Source: Pseudomonadota bacterium
GTDB taxonomy: Bacteria > Myxococcota > Bradymonadia > UBA4248
DNA: 7,840 bases
NCBI GenBank assembly: GCA_017629415.1
Contig: JAGBXG010000524.1
Coordinates: 1-7,840 of the forward strand
Direction of reading: 5' to 3'
The notes beneath the pieces were generated by a model that ran no database searches, was not told the DNA's origin, and worked only from the letters and a program-made list of their open reading frames with translations. Of the stretch, positions 6,971-7,840 are shown piece by piece; position 1 is the stretch's first letter, and the number at the start of each line of letters is the position of its first letter. The translations under genes and the position numbers were made by a program.

Positions 6971-6989
6971 TGCCGTCATGTTGATGGCA
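6971..6989. other. Small hairpin upstream of rbfA
   Basis: TGCCGTCA (6971-6978) pairs with TGATGGCA (6982-6989) with one G.T pair and a 3-nt loop. It sits between repeat R3 and rbfA, about 56 bases before the start codon. A T-run (6966-6971) precedes it, so on the minus strand it looks like a stem followed by A residues, and it is not a clear terminator on either strand. I see no convincing -35/-10 pair for rbfA in 6930-7045. Confidence 0.35.
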
Positions 6990-7045
6990 CGAGAAAGCCT
7001 TCATACCCCACCAATCTCTTAAAATTCTCTCCATAAAGAGACAAT

Positions 7046-7405
7046 ATGGCAAAACATAGACAACAAAAAGTAGCACATGAGCTTTTGAGAACCCTTTCGA
7101 CGGCTTTGATGGAAGATGTCAAAGATCCACGCGTGGCTTTGGTTTCCCTGACAGATGTTTCTGTTTCGGCAGACCTTTCCGTCGCTTCTGTGCGTTGGCT
7201 TTGTCCCAAAGACGAAGATAAAAAAGAAATTATGGCCGGACTTGTTAAAGCAACGCCGTTTTTGCGTTCTTTAATCGCCGATAGACTCGCGTTGCGCCGC
7301 GTGCCCATGATCAATTTCTATTACGATGATGCCTATGAAAATGGGCAGAAGATCTCAGATTTATTGGCGCAATTGAGGGCTTCGGGGCAGATGGGCGAAG
7401 AATAA
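7046..7405 (+). CDS. rbfA: 30S ribosome-binding factor A (RbfA)
   Basis: Small KH-fold assembly factor that binds the immature 30S subunit near the 5' end of 16S rRNA, aids its maturation, and is needed for cold adaptation in studied bacteria. At 119 residues it is of normal length. The family pattern is clear: an N-terminal helix with RQQKVAHELLRTLS, then DPRV (27-30), strands with VSLTDVSVSADLSVASV, and the conserved C-terminal core, with LR (73-74), then LALRRVP (81-87) and FYYDD (91-95), followed by a helix ending in ISDLLAQL. AGAG at 7037-7040 is 5 bases from the ATG. The next gene is an nrnA homologue, a widely conserved neighbour, although the two are separated here by about 330 bases of repeat. 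infB, the usual upstream neighbour, is absent from the window. Confidence 0.94.
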   Translation: MAKHRQQKVAHELLRTLSTALMEDVKDPRVALVSLTDVSVSADLSVASVRWLCPKDEDKKEIMAGLVKATPFLRSLIADRLALRRVPMINFYYDDAYENGQKISDLLAQLRASGQMGEE

Positions 7406-7409
7406 TTTT

Positions 7410-7559
7410 TGCATCCACTGAACGGCAAAAATAGGCGTTGAATCACATGTGGGCGCATCTCCTTCGTCAGCGGCGTCGTTCGCGTCGGTCATGTGCGTTA
7501 GCACACTCCCTCCGCTCTCTCCTTGCTTCCTCGGATCTGCATCCACTGAACGGCAAAAA
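7410..7559 (+). repeat. 22-nt perfect direct repeat flanking the left module of R4
   Basis: Bases 7410-7431 and 7538-7559 are identical over 22 nt (beginning TGCATCCACTG and ending CGGCAAAAA), 128 bp apart. The second copy is the end of the R4 left module; the first copy follows the rbfA stop by only a few bases. R1 has one diverged version at the matching place (about 115-135) and no second copy is seen. The arrangement suggests a tandem duplication, or insertion of a 128-bp unit with duplication of its end. Confidence 0.8.
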
Positions 7560-7722
7560 ATAAGAAGGTAATGTTGACGAATACATAAAGTGGAATGGGG
7601 TAGGGGCCCCATTTCACCCAAAAACGTTTGCTAACTCCGGTTGCCCAACACGAATCCCCCTCATTTTGCGGGATTCCAAAGGGGCTCAGCCCCTTTGGTG
7701 GGGTTCGGGGCAAAGCCCCGAA
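7410..7722 (+). repeat. Composite hairpin repeat, copy R4 (full-length type)
   Basis: This copy has the same order and direction as R1: left module 7463-7560 with a stem at 7492-7505 (TGTGC / GCACA, loop GTTA), an 11-bp hairpin at 7590-7617 with one G.T pair and a 6-nt loop, then GC stems at 7676-7698 (CCAAAGGGGC / GCCCCTTTGG) and 7704-7722 (TTCGGGGC / GCCCCGAA). The distance from the first TTCGTCA to CGGCAAAAAA is 88 bases in both R1 and R4. R4 has two terminal GC stems where R1 has three. It fills the whole rbfA-nrnA space, and its last stem ends only 17 bases before the nrnA start codon, next to the Shine-Dalgarno AAAGG, so it would lie in the mRNA leader if the two genes are cotranscribed. 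No gene is credible inside it. Confidence 0.85.
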
Positions 7723-7739
7723 ATAAAAAAGGTATAACC

Positions 7740-7840
7740 ATGTACGATCGTATGCCGCATATTTCGCCAGCTCTCAAAAGTTTGGCGGAATGGATTCGCA
7801 AATCCGATAAAATTCTCGTCTCCATGCATTGCCGCCCCGA
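7740..7840 (+). CDS. nrnA: Start of a DHH-family phosphoesterase, NrnA type (cut by window edge)
   Basis: Only 33 complete codons are present. The product opens with an amphipathic helix and reaches KILVSMHCRP at the edge with the next codon begun by GA; this fits the first strand and motif of DHH phosphoesterases, where a hydrophobic strand leads to H..PDGDA(L)GS and the first metal ligands. NrnA proteins degrade short RNA oligonucleotides and, in several bacteria, 3'-phosphoadenosine 5'-phosphate. Position right after rbfA is the usual place for nrnA, which strengthens the call. Shine-Dalgarno AAAGG (7728-7732) lies 7 bases before the ATG. A downstream ATG at codon 5 is less well spaced. 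Most of the gene, including the DHHA1 domain, lies outside the window, so other DHH/RecJ-like proteins are not excluded. Confidence 0.75.
   Translation, partial: MYDRMPHISPALKSLAEWIRKSDKILVSMHCRP

Overview
The window carries five protein-coding genes of ordinary bacterial housekeeping type: murD (minus strand), a large exported protein with three DsbA-like domains, a transketolase (tkt), rbfA, and the first 33 codons of an NrnA-type DHH phosphoesterase that runs off the right edge. A short C-terminal remnant resembling an NfeD OB-fold domain lies between murD and the DsbA-like gene. No rRNA, tRNA, CRISPR array, transposase or phage gene was seen. The organism is bacterial, of medium GC content, with a peptidoglycan wall and an extracytoplasmic thiol-redox system. 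Multi-DsbA proteins of this kind make me think of the Deltaproteobacteria/Myxococcota side of the Gram-negatives, but the sequence alone does not settle this.

Layout: 1-346 hairpin-rich composite repeat (copy R1); 347-1735 murD, minus; 1736-2012 a second set of hairpins plus a 33-nt direct repeat; 2013-2132 NfeD-like remnant followed by an intrinsic terminator at about 2161-2186; 2327-4333 triple-DsbA protein; 4339-4572 composite repeat R2, an inverted pair; 4758-6764 tkt; 6771-6929 composite repeat R3; 7046-7405 rbfA; 7410-7722 composite repeat R4; 7740-end nrnA start.

The genes do not form one functional operon. murD makes a peptidoglycan precursor in the cytoplasm, the DsbA-like protein should act outside the cytoplasmic membrane, tkt belongs to the pentose phosphate pathway, and rbfA-nrnA is a fragment of the widespread nusA-infB-rbfA-nrnA-truB type of neighbourhood. 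Here rbfA has tkt rather than infB upstream, and murD stands outside a division/cell-wall cluster.

The most unusual content is non-coding. Four of the intergenic spaces are filled by diverged copies of one composite, strongly palindromic repeat. It has three recognisable parts: a roughly 100-bp module with a small stem around GTGC/GCAC, a long AATGGG/CCCATT hairpin, and a run of two or three GC-rich stems built on GGGGC-NNN-GCCCC. The copies differ in sequence, but the stems are largely kept by matched changes in both arms. This suggests a mobile, structure-constrained repeat family (REP/MITE-like) or a structured RNA/DNA element, rather than simple terminators.
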